Of a stretch of 13,094 bases of DNA, positions 1-6,389 are shown piece by piece. Origin of the DNA: Bacteroidota bacterium (GTDB lineage: Bacteria; Pseudomonadota; Alphaproteobacteria; Puniceispirillales; Puniceispirillaceae); NCBI GenBank assembly GCA_009936825.1, contig JAACDV010000251.1, forward strand, positions 1-13,094. The letters run 5' to 3'. The notes under the pieces were generated by a model, which saw nothing but the letters and a program-made list of their open reading frames with translations, did no database searches and was not told where the DNA came from. The stretch's first letter is position 1. Every line of letters starts with the position of its first letter. Position numbers and translations under genes: made by a program.

Positions 1-860
1 AGCCGGTCACGGTTGCCATACTGCTCGTTCATGGCAAAGCGGGGTAATTCAAAAAACCCGTTATATCCATGCGCTACCCCTGAATTCTGGCCGAATGCAG
101 CAATGAAACCAGCCTCTTTCGTAATTTTGATCACATCCAGATCGTACTCGCCATATGGATAGGCAAACAGGTTGGGACGAAGGCCAAGCTCGGCAAGAAA
201 GCGTTTGTTGGAGATTTCTAGCTCGGCGCGGTTTTCGTCATCCGATAGCCGGTGCATATGCGGATGGGTTTGGGTCTGGCTGCCAATATCAAAGCCGGCA
301 GCCTGCATTTCACGAAGCTGGTCCCATGACATATACCGCCGCAACCCCTGATCAACGGGCCGGGTTGCCACAAAAACCGTTGCGGTGAAATTATATTTCT
401 GCAACCGCGGAAAGGCTTCTTCATAGACCGAAAGATAGGCGTCATCGATGGTGATCGCGACGGTTCGGTCCGGTAAGGGCAGTCCCTTCTGGAAATGATC
501 AACAATATCTTCCAGCGCCCACACGTTATAGTCGCCATTTGCCAGCACTTCGAGATGATCGTCAAACTGCTCTAGCCGGACGTTGGTTGTGGGGTAATCA
601 TTCTCGCCAAAGCGGTGATACATTAATATAACAGCATGGTCAGCTGTATGATCGGCAGCATGGGCGCTTGCTGCAAAACCGGTCAAGATGCCGCCAAAAA
701 TGCCCACACCAGCTATGCCCGCGCCAGTTATGCCACTAGCTGCGCCTGTTAATGCGCCTAACAGAAAGCCAGTCTGCAGAATTTTACCAAGGCCGACCGA
801 TAGAATTTGGCGAAGGCCGACCTGTAGATTTTGGCGATAAAGAATGTTTTTCATAATCAT
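1..860 (-). CDS. Secreted polysaccharide deacetylase family (NodB-like, CE4) protein, C-terminus outside window
   Basis: The minus strand is open from ATG 860 (or the in-frame ATG 854) through position 1, giving 286 codons with no stop, so the gene runs off the window. Residues 1-68 resemble a long signal peptide: a basic n-region of three octads, a Gly/Ala-rich hydrophobic stretch at about 31-62, and an ASAHA|AD cleavage site near residue 68. The mature part has the family's MYHRF start (80-84), motif 1 as TIDDAY (137-142, catalytic Asp139 and metal Asp140), motif 2 as SQTQTHP (194-200, His199 kept) and FAYPYG further on. CE4 enzymes remove N- or O-acetyl groups from cell-surface glycans; substrate cannot be told here. 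The first His of the HxxxH metal motif is Gln195 and the usual Gly of TFDDG is Ala141, so activity is uncertain. It is transcribed away from the tsaB block and probably unrelated to it. Confidence 0.88.
   Translation of the reverse strand, partial: MIMKNILYRQNLQVGLRQILSVGLGKILQTGFLLGALTGAASGITGAGIAGVGIFGGILTGFAASAHAADHTADHAVILMYHRFGENDYPTTNVRLEQFDDHLEVLANGDYNVWALEDIVDHFQKGLPLPDRTVAITIDDAYLSVYEEAFPRLQKYNFTATVFVATRPVDQGLRRYMSWDQLREMQAAGFDIGSQTQTHPHMHRLSDDENRAELEISNKRFLAELGLRPNLFAYPYGEYDLDVIKITKEAGFIAAFGQNSGVAHGYNGFFELPRFAMNEQYGNRDR
774..845 (-). repeat. Three imperfect 24-bp tandem repeats in the signal-peptide n-region
   Basis: Units lie at 774-797, 798-821 and 822-845 (plus-strand coordinates). 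The first two match at 18 of 24 bases and share the 9-base end AAGGCCGAC; the third matches the second at 13 of its first 16 bases. Translated from the minus strand they give octads of the form RQNLQVGL, RQILSVGL and GKILQTGF. The 24-bp period keeps the reading frame, so this is a coding duplication. Confidence 0.75.
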
Positions 861-1011
861 CTGGGTGTTTCACATGCAACGGCTTGTCCATTGATCATAC
901 TGTGATAGACAATTGCCGACCAGTGTTAGAATCGTCTAATTGGACTAGAATAACTAGAATTAGACGGCAAGGAAGGAATTTCCTGCTGAATCTTGCAGAA
1001 ATGGGCCCGTT
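861..1011. promoter_or_regulatory. Divergent intergenic region between the deacetylase gene and tsaB
   Basis: This 151-bp spacer must hold start signals for both divergent transcripts. For tsaB the best match I see is TTGCCG (913-918), 16 bp, TCTAAT (935-940). For the minus-strand gene a TATGAT-type -10 reads on the minus strand at 894-899, but its -35 (917-922) is poor. The spacer also contains the inverted repeat at 933-966. Neither promoter is strong, and the assignment is inference from consensus. Confidence 0.4.
933..966. promoter_or_regulatory. Inverted repeat with nested short tandem repeat upstream of tsaB (possible operator or hairpin)
   Basis: CGTCTAATT (933-941) is the exact reverse complement of AATTAGACG (958-966). 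Inside it CTAG (945-948) can pair with CTAG (954-957), leaving a 3-base bulge (942-944) and an AATAA loop (949-953). The centre is also a direct tandem repeat, ACTAGAATA (944-952) then ACTAGAATT (953-961). There is no T-run, so it is not a typical terminator. Its left arm overlaps the candidate -10 of tsaB, which is compatible with a dimeric regulator site, but no known operator consensus is recognised. Confidence 0.5.
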
Positions 1012-1812
1012 ATGTCTGACAGCAAACAGGAATTTGTCATTTTGGCCTTTGAAGCAAGTGCGGATCAGGCCTCGGTGGCGGTATTAACATCGGGCGGCGC
1101 GATGTCGATTGAAGTGCATAGTGCGCGGCACGGGCACGCGGCAATTATCACCGAGCTGGCCACTGCGGCGTTGACGAAAGCAGGGGTAACGGCCAAAGAT
1201 ATCACGCATGTTGCTGCGGGGCGCGGACCCGGATCCTTTACCGGAATTCGTGTTGCACTGTCGGCCGCCAAAGGGTTCTGTATTGCAGCTGGAGGTAGCA
1301 GAATCGCCGGAAAAAATGGGGTTGAAGAGACCCAAGTGCTGGGAATGGGGCTTTCTTGTTTGGAAGCAGCCGCTTTTGTTGTCCGGCGTACCCTTGACCA
1401 AGACGCGACGCAATTTTCGGATGATAGTTTTCGGGCGCGGGCGATTATTGCCACTGCTGATACCCGCCGCGGATCGTTCTTTGCGCAAGTTTTCAGCGCA
1501 GATTATCGCCCACAAGATGGCGTTACAGATACTGACAGAATCATTGAAATTGACGTGGATTCCCAGCCACCTGATTTTTTTCTGCCCGAATCATGGAAGG
1601 GCGCGGTGATCATTGGCCCCGGGGCGGATGTAATGACCCGCGCGCTGCCTGAGCTGGAGCTTTATCCCATGCCGCATACCCCCGCGATTGACGCCGCGCA
1701 GATTGCCGCGCTGGCGGCCGACAGACTGAATATAGGTGCCGGGTTCGATGCGTTGGTTCCGTTGTATGTTGCGCCGGTTTTTCTTGGTCCGCCTAAAGTC
1801 AATCAGTCATGA
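1012..1812 (+). CDS. tsaB: tRNA threonylcarbamoyladenosine (t6A) biosynthesis protein TsaB
   Basis: TsaB is the ASKHA-fold partner of TsaD and TsaE in transferring the threonylcarbamoyl group to A37 of ANN-decoding tRNAs in the cytoplasm. The 266-residue product shows the family signature GPGSFTGIRVALSAAKGF (about residues 72-89), an N-terminal FEASADQASVAVL strand matching the usual LDTS start, a RHGHAAIITEL segment, and the C-terminal PLYVAPV that ends TsaB proteins. It is somewhat longer than usual: a stretch of roughly ten extra residues follows the signature (about 93-107) and a second acidic insertion lies near 135-145. ATG 1012 is the only usable start, because an in-frame TAG lies at 961-963 with no ATG or GTG between. 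No clear Shine-Dalgarno precedes it. It overlaps rimI by four bases. Confidence 0.93.
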   Translation: MSDSKQEFVILAFEASADQASVAVLTSGGAMSIEVHSARHGHAAIITELATAALTKAGVTAKDITHVAAGRGPGSFTGIRVALSAAKGFCIAAGGSRIAGKNGVEETQVLGMGLSCLEAAAFVVRRTLDQDATQFSDDSFRARAIIATADTRRGSFFAQVFSADYRPQDGVTDTDRIIEIDVDSQPPDFFLPESWKGAVIIGPGADVMTRALPELELYPMPHTPAIDAAQIAALAADRLNIGAGFDALVPLYVAPVFLGPPKVNQS

Positions 1813-2309
1813 AAATTGTCGTCATCAGCGCCGCACATCTGGATGAAATTGCGGTTATTGAGGATCGGTTGTTTAACCGGCCATTAGAGCTGGACGCGCT
1901 GCAAAGGCTTTTTGACGGACCCGCCTTTTGCGGGTTTGTGATGACCGGTGATGCAGACCTATCATCGCTCCAAAGCTATGTATTGTTTTTGAATGCCGGA
2001 CCAAGTGCGGATCTGATATCGATTGGAACCGTGCCTGAGTTTCAGGGTGCGGGGCGCGGTGCGGCGCTTATGCAGGCTGCCGCACAAAATCTGGCTGCAG
2101 CCGGTGTGGAAGAAATCATTCTGGAAGTTGCGGTGGATAATATGACCGCATGCAGGCTCTATTCGCGCCTAGGATTTGTCGAAATCGGCAGGCGGCCCGG
2201 ATACTACGCCCCCCAAAATGAGGGTCTCAGAAATAAGGGGCATCATGAGGACCGGGTTGATGCAATTTTGATGCGCCAAAATCTTGTCGATACCTTTTCG
2301 GATACTTAA
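1809..2309 (+). CDS. rimI: GNAT-family N-acetyltransferase, ribosomal protein bS18-alanine N-acetyltransferase RimI
   Basis: The start ATG shares the TGA of tsaB (tcATGA), so translation is probably coupled. The 166-residue protein has the GNAT acetyl-CoA loop as VPEFQGAGRGAALM (the Q/RxxGxG/A motif, about residues 76-89), a beta-5 strand IILEVAVDN, and the typical RimI tail NMTACRLYSRLGFVEIGRRPGYY followed by DAILM. RimI acetylates the N-terminal alanine of ribosomal protein bS18, and tsaB-rimI adjacency is common in proteobacteria. Between the GYY and DAILM parts there is a charged stretch of about 17 residues longer than in the E. coli enzyme. Other GNAT substrates cannot be excluded, but context favours RimI. 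Confidence 0.88.
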   Translation: MKIVVISAAHLDEIAVIEDRLFNRPLELDALQRLFDGPAFCGFVMTGDADLSSLQSYVLFLNAGPSADLISIGTVPEFQGAGRGAALMQAAAQNLAAAGVEEIILEVAVDNMTACRLYSRLGFVEIGRRPGYYAPQNEGLRNKGHHEDRVDAILMRQNLVDTFSDT

Positions 2310-2353
2310 CTATGTATCATGAACTTTGGATAACGCATCAAACAGGCCTGCTA

Positions 2354-2379
2354 GCTTGACCCGCTTGCTTGACCGGCAT
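2354..2379 (+). repeat. Two 13-bp tandem repeats carrying TTGACC boxes
   Basis: The units at 2354-2366 and 2367-2379 match at 11 of 13 positions and both begin GCTTGACC. The duplication therefore provides two TTGACC elements, 13 bp apart, in the rimI-miaB spacer. Confidence 0.7.
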
Positions 2380-2384
2380 AGAAC
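2356..2384 (+). promoter_or_regulatory. Candidate sigma-70 promoter for miaB and downstream genes
   Basis: TTGACC (2356-2361) is followed after exactly 17 bp by TAGAAC (2379-2384), matching the consensus at 5/6 and 4/6. A start near 2391 would leave a short leader of about 17 nt with an AAGG Shine-Dalgarno at 2396-2399. A second TTGACC at 2369-2374 has only a weak -10 partner. Confidence 0.45.
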
Positions 2385-2407
2385 TTGGCGCATTCAAGGT
2401 TTGACAA

Positions 2408-3760
2408 ATGAAAGCTGCGAGCATTTTGAAAAAACTCTTCATCAAAACATATGGCTGTCAGATGAATGTTTATGATTCTGACCGTATGACCGACGTGTTG
2501 GCCCCGCTTGGCTACACGCCGACGCAAACCGCTGATGGCGCGGATATGGTGATTCTGAACACCTGCCACATTCGTGAAAAAGCATCCGAGAAGGTGTTTT
2601 CCGAACTTGGCAGGTTGCGGATGATGAAGGAACGCGCGCGCGACCAGCAGGGGCGTGATGTGACCATCGCCGTTGCCGGATGTGTGGCTCCAGCCGAAGG
2701 TGACGAGATTACCCGGCGCGCGCCATGGGTTGATATCGTTGTTGGCCCGCAGACTTATCACCGTCTCCCCGAACTGGTCAGCCGGATTGACCCCAGTGTT
2801 AAGCAGCGGGTGATTGATACCGATTTTCCCGAAGAGGTGAAGTTCGACAAGCTTCCGGGTGAACATGCCCCCCGCGGGCCCGCGGCGTTTTTGAGTGTTC
2901 AAGAAGGGTGCGATAAATTCTGCGCTTTTTGTGTGGTTCCCTATACTAGGGGCGCCGAATTTTCACGTCCTGTTGAAGGCGTTCTTGAAGAAGCGGGCCG
3001 ATTGGTGGCGTCCGGAACCAGTGAAATCACCCTTTTGGGGCAAAACGTGAATGCCTATCATGGCGAAGCCAGCGATGGGGGAAGTTGGAGCTTGGCGCGG
3101 CTGATTGATCAGCTTGCCGAAATTGAGGGGCTGGAGCGCATCCGTTATACCACGTCGCATCCATTGGATATGGAAGATGATTTGATTGATGCGCACCGTG
3201 ATATTCCGCAATTGATGCCTTATCTTCATCTTCCGGTTCAATCCGGATCAAACCATATTCTGGCGGAGATGAATCGGCGGCATACACATGATGTATATAT
3301 GAAAATCATCGACAAGCTTCGCGATGTACGTCCGGATATTGCCTTTTCGGGTGACTTCATCGTTGGTTTTCCGGGTGAAAGTGATCGTGACTTTGCCGAT
3401 ACTTTGGCGCTGGTGGACAGGGTGGGCTATGCTTCGGCCTATTCCTTTAAATATAGCCCGCGCCCGGGAACGCCGGCGGCGACATCTGCTGATCAAGTTC
3501 CTGAAGAAGTGAAATCGGATCGTCTTGAAGCCTTGCAGCAATTGCTAAATGCACAGCAATATGCCTTCAATAAGAAAACCGAAGGCCAAACGATGAATGT
3601 GTTGATTGAGCGTGCCGGTGGCCGTGAGGGACAAGTTGCAGGTCGCAGCCCTTATATGCAGGCGGTGAATCTTGCTGGGAATGATAAAATGATTGGCAAA
3701 ATTCTAGCCTGTCAGATTGTCGAAGCTCGACAGAATAGTATTGTTGGAAACGTTGAATGA
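2408..3760 (+). CDS. miaB: tRNA-2-methylthio-N6-dimethylallyladenosine synthase MiaB (radical SAM methylthiotransferase)
   Basis: MiaB adds the methylthio group to i6A37 of UNN-decoding tRNAs, using two [4Fe-4S] clusters and S-adenosylmethionine. The 450-residue product has all expected parts: the UPF0004 domain with Cys17 (KTYGCQMN), Cys53 ([10 protein letters not shown]) and Cys92 (AVAGCVA) for the auxiliary cluster; the radical-SAM motif CDKFCAFC with Cys168, Cys172 and Cys175 followed by VVPYTRG; conserved [13 protein letters not shown] (LLGQNVNAY), LHLPVQSGS and DFIVGFPGE segments; and a C-terminal TRAM domain with GRSPYMQAV. Length is normal for the family. ATG 2408 is forced by an in-frame TGA at 2402-2404, and AAGG at 2396-2399 is a fitting Shine-Dalgarno. 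The first gene after a 98-bp spacer, it probably opens the miaB-phoH-ybeY-corC-lnt-metK unit. Confidence 0.97.
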   Translation: MKAASILKKLFIKTYGCQMNVYDSDRMTDVLAPLGYTPTQTADGADMVILNTCHIREKASEKVFSELGRLRMMKERARDQQGRDVTIAVAGCVAPAEGDEITRRAPWVDIVVGPQTYHRLPELVSRIDPSVKQRVIDTDFPEEVKFDKLPGEHAPRGPAAFLSVQEGCDKFCAFCVVPYTRGAEFSRPVEGVLEEAGRLVASGTSEITLLGQNVNAYHGEASDGGSWSLARLIDQLAEIEGLERIRYTTSHPLDMEDDLIDAHRDIPQLMPYLHLPVQSGSNHILAEMNRRHTHDVYMKIIDKLRDVRPDIAFSGDFIVGFPGESDRDFADTLALVDRVGYASAYSFKYSPRPGTPAATSADQVPEEVKSDRLEALQQLLNAQQYAFNKKTEGQTMNVLIERAGGREGQVAGRSPYMQAVNLAGNDKMIGKILACQIVEARQNSIVGNVE

Positions 3761-3779
3761 GTAGGATTGTTTCACAAAT

Positions 3780-4724
3780 ATGACTAAATCCACAACCATC
3801 CGGATGGATTTCGAAGATAATGGTACCTTGGCGTTGCTGACCGGCGAGCATAGCCAGAATCTTGCACAGCTTGAAGCAGCACTTGGCGTATCCCTTGATA
3901 GCTTTGGCAATAGCATCACGATTTCAGGCTTGGCCGCGCCAGTTAAAAAGGCCCGCCGCGCGCTAGAAGATATCTATCGCCGGATTGGTGAGGGCGACAA
4001 TCTTTTGAACGATAATTCGATGATCGATGATGCGCTGCGCTGGGTTGAATCCAGCGATGGCGGCCCGACCAACGGCGACAGCATGGATACGTGGAAGAAA
4101 AAGATCATTGCCAAAACGCCTGGCCAGAAAAGTTATGCTAAACTGCTAAGGGCGCATGAGGTTGTCTTTGGCCTTGGACCTGCGGGGACTGGCAAGACCT
4201 ATATGGCGGTCGCCAAAGCGGTTGAATCGCTGAAAAAACGGGAAGTTGAGCGCATTGTCCTGTCTCGCCCTGCGGTTGAAGCTGGCGAGAGGCTGGGCTT
4301 TCTGCCGGGGGATATGAAGGAAAAGGTCGATCCGTATCTTCGCCCGCTCTATGACGCACTCTATGACATGATGCCTGCGGATAAGGTTGACCGGATGCTG
4401 GTTAGCGGCGAAATTGAAATTGCCCCCCTGGCATTTATGCGGGGGCGCACTCTCAGCGAATCATATGTGATTATTGATGAGGCGCAGAATACGACGCCGG
4501 TACAAATGAAAATGGTGCTGACGCGCCTTGGGCAAAATTCGCGGATGGTTATCACCGGCGATCTCAGCCAGATTGATCTTCCCGACAGCCAGCCATCAGG
4601 TTTGGCCGATGCAGTGGGGCGTCTGGATAATATCGAAGGTGTGGGCATTATTCATCTGTCAGGCAAGGATGTTGTTCGCCATCCGGTTGTGGCGCGAATT
4701 CTGCAAGCGTATGATTCGAATTGA
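3780..4724 (+). CDS. phoH: PhoH family ATPase (PhoH/YbeZ-like)
   Basis: This 314-residue cytoplasmic P-loop ATPase has a Walker A motif GPAGTGKT at residues 133-140, a Walker B region YVIIDEAQN at 229-237 (Asp233, Glu234), and a sensor-like RMVITGDLSQIDLP segment. The first ~75 residues form the KH/R3H-like N-terminal region seen in YbeZ-type PhoH proteins. The family is thought to act in RNA metabolism together with YbeY, and the gene lies directly upstream of ybeY as in most proteobacteria. It follows miaB by 19 bp, with AGGA at 3763-3766 as a rather distant Shine-Dalgarno, so co-transcription with miaB is likely. Its precise biochemical function is not settled in the family. Confidence 0.94.
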   Translation: MTKSTTIRMDFEDNGTLALLTGEHSQNLAQLEAALGVSLDSFGNSITISGLAAPVKKARRALEDIYRRIGEGDNLLNDNSMIDDALRWVESSDGGPTNGDSMDTWKKKIIAKTPGQKSYAKLLRAHEVVFGLGPAGTGKTYMAVAKAVESLKKREVERIVLSRPAVEAGERLGFLPGDMKEKVDPYLRPLYDALYDMMPADKVDRMLVSGEIEIAPLAFMRGRTLSESYVIIDEAQNTTPVQMKMVLTRLGQNSRMVITGDLSQIDLPDSQPSGLADAVGRLDNIEGVGIIHLSGKDVVRHPVVARILQAYDSN

Positions 4725-4792
4725 GTGATAAGCTAACCAGACAGAACTCGACTAGACAGATGGTGCAATTTCGTACCAAATGGAATTTATTG

Positions 4793-4828
4793 GCGATGCG
4801 GCCTGTTTGTTTTAACACCGCTCATCGC
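4793..4828 (+). other. Potential RNA hairpin in the phoH-ybeY spacer
   Basis: GCGATG (4793-4798) pairs with CATCGC (4823-4828), and the next CGG (4799-4801) pairs with CCG (4818-4820) across a 2-base bulge, leaving a 16-nt loop. There is no downstream T-run, so it is not a terminator. It ends 17 to 35 nt before the possible ybeY starts and might influence ybeY translation or mRNA processing. The rest of the 139-bp spacer (4725-4863) shows only a 15-bp-period AGACAGA repeat (4739-4745 and 4754-4760) and no convincing promoter. Confidence 0.35.
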
Positions 4829-4845
4829 TGGAATAGCTGCATGGA

Positions 4846-5526
4846 GTGTGCAAGATTATCGGCATGAGTGATATGCCCCTGGAGCCCGACAGTTTGGACA
4901 TGGCTGCCTTTACGCCCGATACCTATGTATCTGAGGTTTGGCAAAGCGATGGCGGAAACCATCTGGAAATGATGATCGATACAGCGTGCTGGCCGCGCGC
5001 TGATATTGATCTTGCAAAGGTACGCTTTTGCGCTGCTACCGACGTTATTTGTGAAATGCTGGAAGAAGCCGCGGTGCAGGTTGGCTGTTTGCTTGGCGAC
5101 GATGCGCGCATTCACCTCTTAAATCAACAATTCCGCGGAAAGGACTCCGCGACAAACGTGCTGTCCTTTCCTGCTTTTGGCTTTGAAGATGGGGGTGGTC
5201 CTGAAGGTGGCGAGACCAACTCAACTGCTGAAGTGCAAATCCTTGGTGAGGTTGCAATTGCGCGGCAAACCGTAATGGCCGAAGCTCAGTTTGAGGCAAA
5301 AACGCTGGGTAGCCATTTGACGCATCTATGGGTTCATGGCGTGTTGCATCTGTTTGGCTTTGATCACGAAACCGACAGCGACGCAGCAGCAATGGAAGAG
5401 CTGGAGACGGCCATTCTTGCCACGCTGGGAATCGCGAATCCCTATTCGGAATTTTCTCCTGTTTTGAAAAATTCAACGGATGATAATTTAGGGCCAGACG
5501 GCACGATAAAAAGGATAACCAGCTGA
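4846..5526 (+). CDS. ybeY: Endoribonuclease YbeY (rRNA maturation factor)
   Basis: YbeY is a zinc-dependent single-strand endoribonuclease for 16S rRNA 3'-end maturation and 70S quality control. The zinc motif H-x3-H-x5-H is intact as HGVLHLFGFDH (His164, His168, His174 counted from GTG 4846), and the upstream IHLLNQQFRGKDSATNVLSFP region fits the family, with the common TDVLSFP read as TNVLSFP. The protein is longer than usual (220-226 versus about 150-170 residues) because of about 40 acidic residues before the core and a Gly/Glu-rich insertion (GFEDGGGPEGGETN) before the conserved ILGEV strand. The start is uncertain: GTG 4846, ATG 4864 and ATG 4873 are all in frame, and the GGAG at 4843-4846 sits 17 nt before ATG 4864. 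I find ATG 4864 as likely as GTG 4846. The stop overlaps the corC start. Confidence 0.93.
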   Translation: MCKIIGMSDMPLEPDSLDMAAFTPDTYVSEVWQSDGGNHLEMMIDTACWPRADIDLAKVRFCAATDVICEMLEEAAVQVGCLLGDDARIHLLNQQFRGKDSATNVLSFPAFGFEDGGGPEGGETNSTAEVQILGEVAIARQTVMAEAQFEAKTLGSHLTHLWVHGVLHLFGFDHETDSDAAAMEELETAILATLGIANPYSEFSPVLKNSTDDNLGPDGTIKRITS

Positions 5527-6383
5527 TGGTTCGCAAGATTCTCGGCAAGATATTTCCATCTTTGTATCAACCAGCCTCGCGTCGGGCAGAGCTAGAAACT
5601 TTGTTGGCGGTATCTGCAGCTGACAAGGCCAGTTTTGATCATCATGAGGGGGTGCTGCTTCGCAATATTCTGGGGCTTCGCGATTTGAATGCCTCGGATG
5701 TGATGATCCCGCGTGCCGACATTATTTCGGTCAGCATGGCCGAAAGCTTTTCTGAAATTATTGAGCAGATGACAGCGGCCAATCATAGCCGCCTTCCGGT
5801 GCGCCGCGACAGCCTGGACGATATCGCCGGCATCATTCATATCAAGGATGTTTTTGCCCATCTTTATGCTGGTAAAGCGCCCGATATTGACACCATGCTG
5901 CGCCCGGCGCTGTTTGTTGCGCCGTCGATTAGGCTTCTTGATCTGCTCCATGAAATGCGTCTTCGCCGTCGCCACCTGGCACTTGTGGTTGATGAATTTG
6001 GCGGGGTTGACGGTCTGATCACCATTGAAGATCTTGTCGAGGAAATCGTTGGTGAGATTGAAGATGAGCATGATCAGACGGTTCAGCCACAGATGACAAT
6101 CAATGATGATGGAACGATTCTGGCCGAAGCACGGCTGGAAGTCGAAGCGTTGGAACTAGTCACCGGCCGGCTTCTCGAAGATGATGACCGCGACGAGATT
6201 GATACGTTGGGTGGGCTGGTCTGTGCGGTTGCAGGCCAAGTGCCCGGACGCGGTGAGGTTGTTCGTCATCCGTCTGGGTTGCAGTTTGAAGTCGTCGATG
6301 GTGATCCGCGCCGTCTTGCGCTTGTTAAAATTCACGGCGTTGCCAAATTGGTCAAACCTGCCAGTGAACCTCCTTCCCCGTGA
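5526..6383 (+). CDS. corC: CorC/HlyC family CBS-domain protein (TlyC-like, hemolysin-related by name)
   Basis: The 285-residue protein has the CorC layout: a short N-terminal segment, two tandem CBS domains (about residues 60-185), and a C-terminal CorC_HlyC transporter-associated domain (about 205-280). Diagnostic stretches are ASDVMIPRADI, SRLPVRRDSLDDIAGIIHIKDVF and VVDEFGGVDGLITIEDLVEEIVGEIEDEHD. It lacks the DUF21 membrane domain of larger relatives, so it is probably a soluble or peripheral protein. In enterobacteria CorC is linked to magnesium/cobalt efflux; the hemolysin label comes from homology names and should not be read as toxicity. The start ATG overlaps the ybeY stop (TGATG), with a good AAGGA at 5511-5515, so translation is coupled to ybeY. 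The gene sits between ybeY and lnt as in many proteobacteria. Confidence 0.92.
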   Translation: MVRKILGKIFPSLYQPASRRAELETLLAVSAADKASFDHHEGVLLRNILGLRDLNASDVMIPRADIISVSMAESFSEIIEQMTAANHSRLPVRRDSLDDIAGIIHIKDVFAHLYAGKAPDIDTMLRPALFVAPSIRLLDLLHEMRLRRRHLALVVDEFGGVDGLITIEDLVEEIVGEIEDEHDQTVQPQMTINDDGTILAEARLEVEALELVTGRLLEDDDRDEIDTLGGLVCAVAGQVPGRGEVVRHPSGLQFEVVDGDPRRLALVKIHGVAKLVKPASEPPSP

Positions 6384-6389
6384 CTAGTT

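Noticed and set aside
218..565. Minus-strand ORF of 115 codons
   Set aside because: It overlaps, in another frame, the deacetylase-like gene, whose frame shows the MYH, TIDDAY and FAYPYG motifs.
2351..2902. Minus-strand ORF of 183 codons over the start of miaB
   Set aside because: MiaB on the plus strand carries all iron-sulfur cysteines in this stretch; the antisense product shows no family features.
5526..6383. Reading the CBS-domain protein as a hemolysin toxin
   Set aside because: The name comes from the TlyC/HlyC family label; the domain layout (two CBS plus CorC_HlyC) and the housekeeping context favour an ion-related regulatory role.
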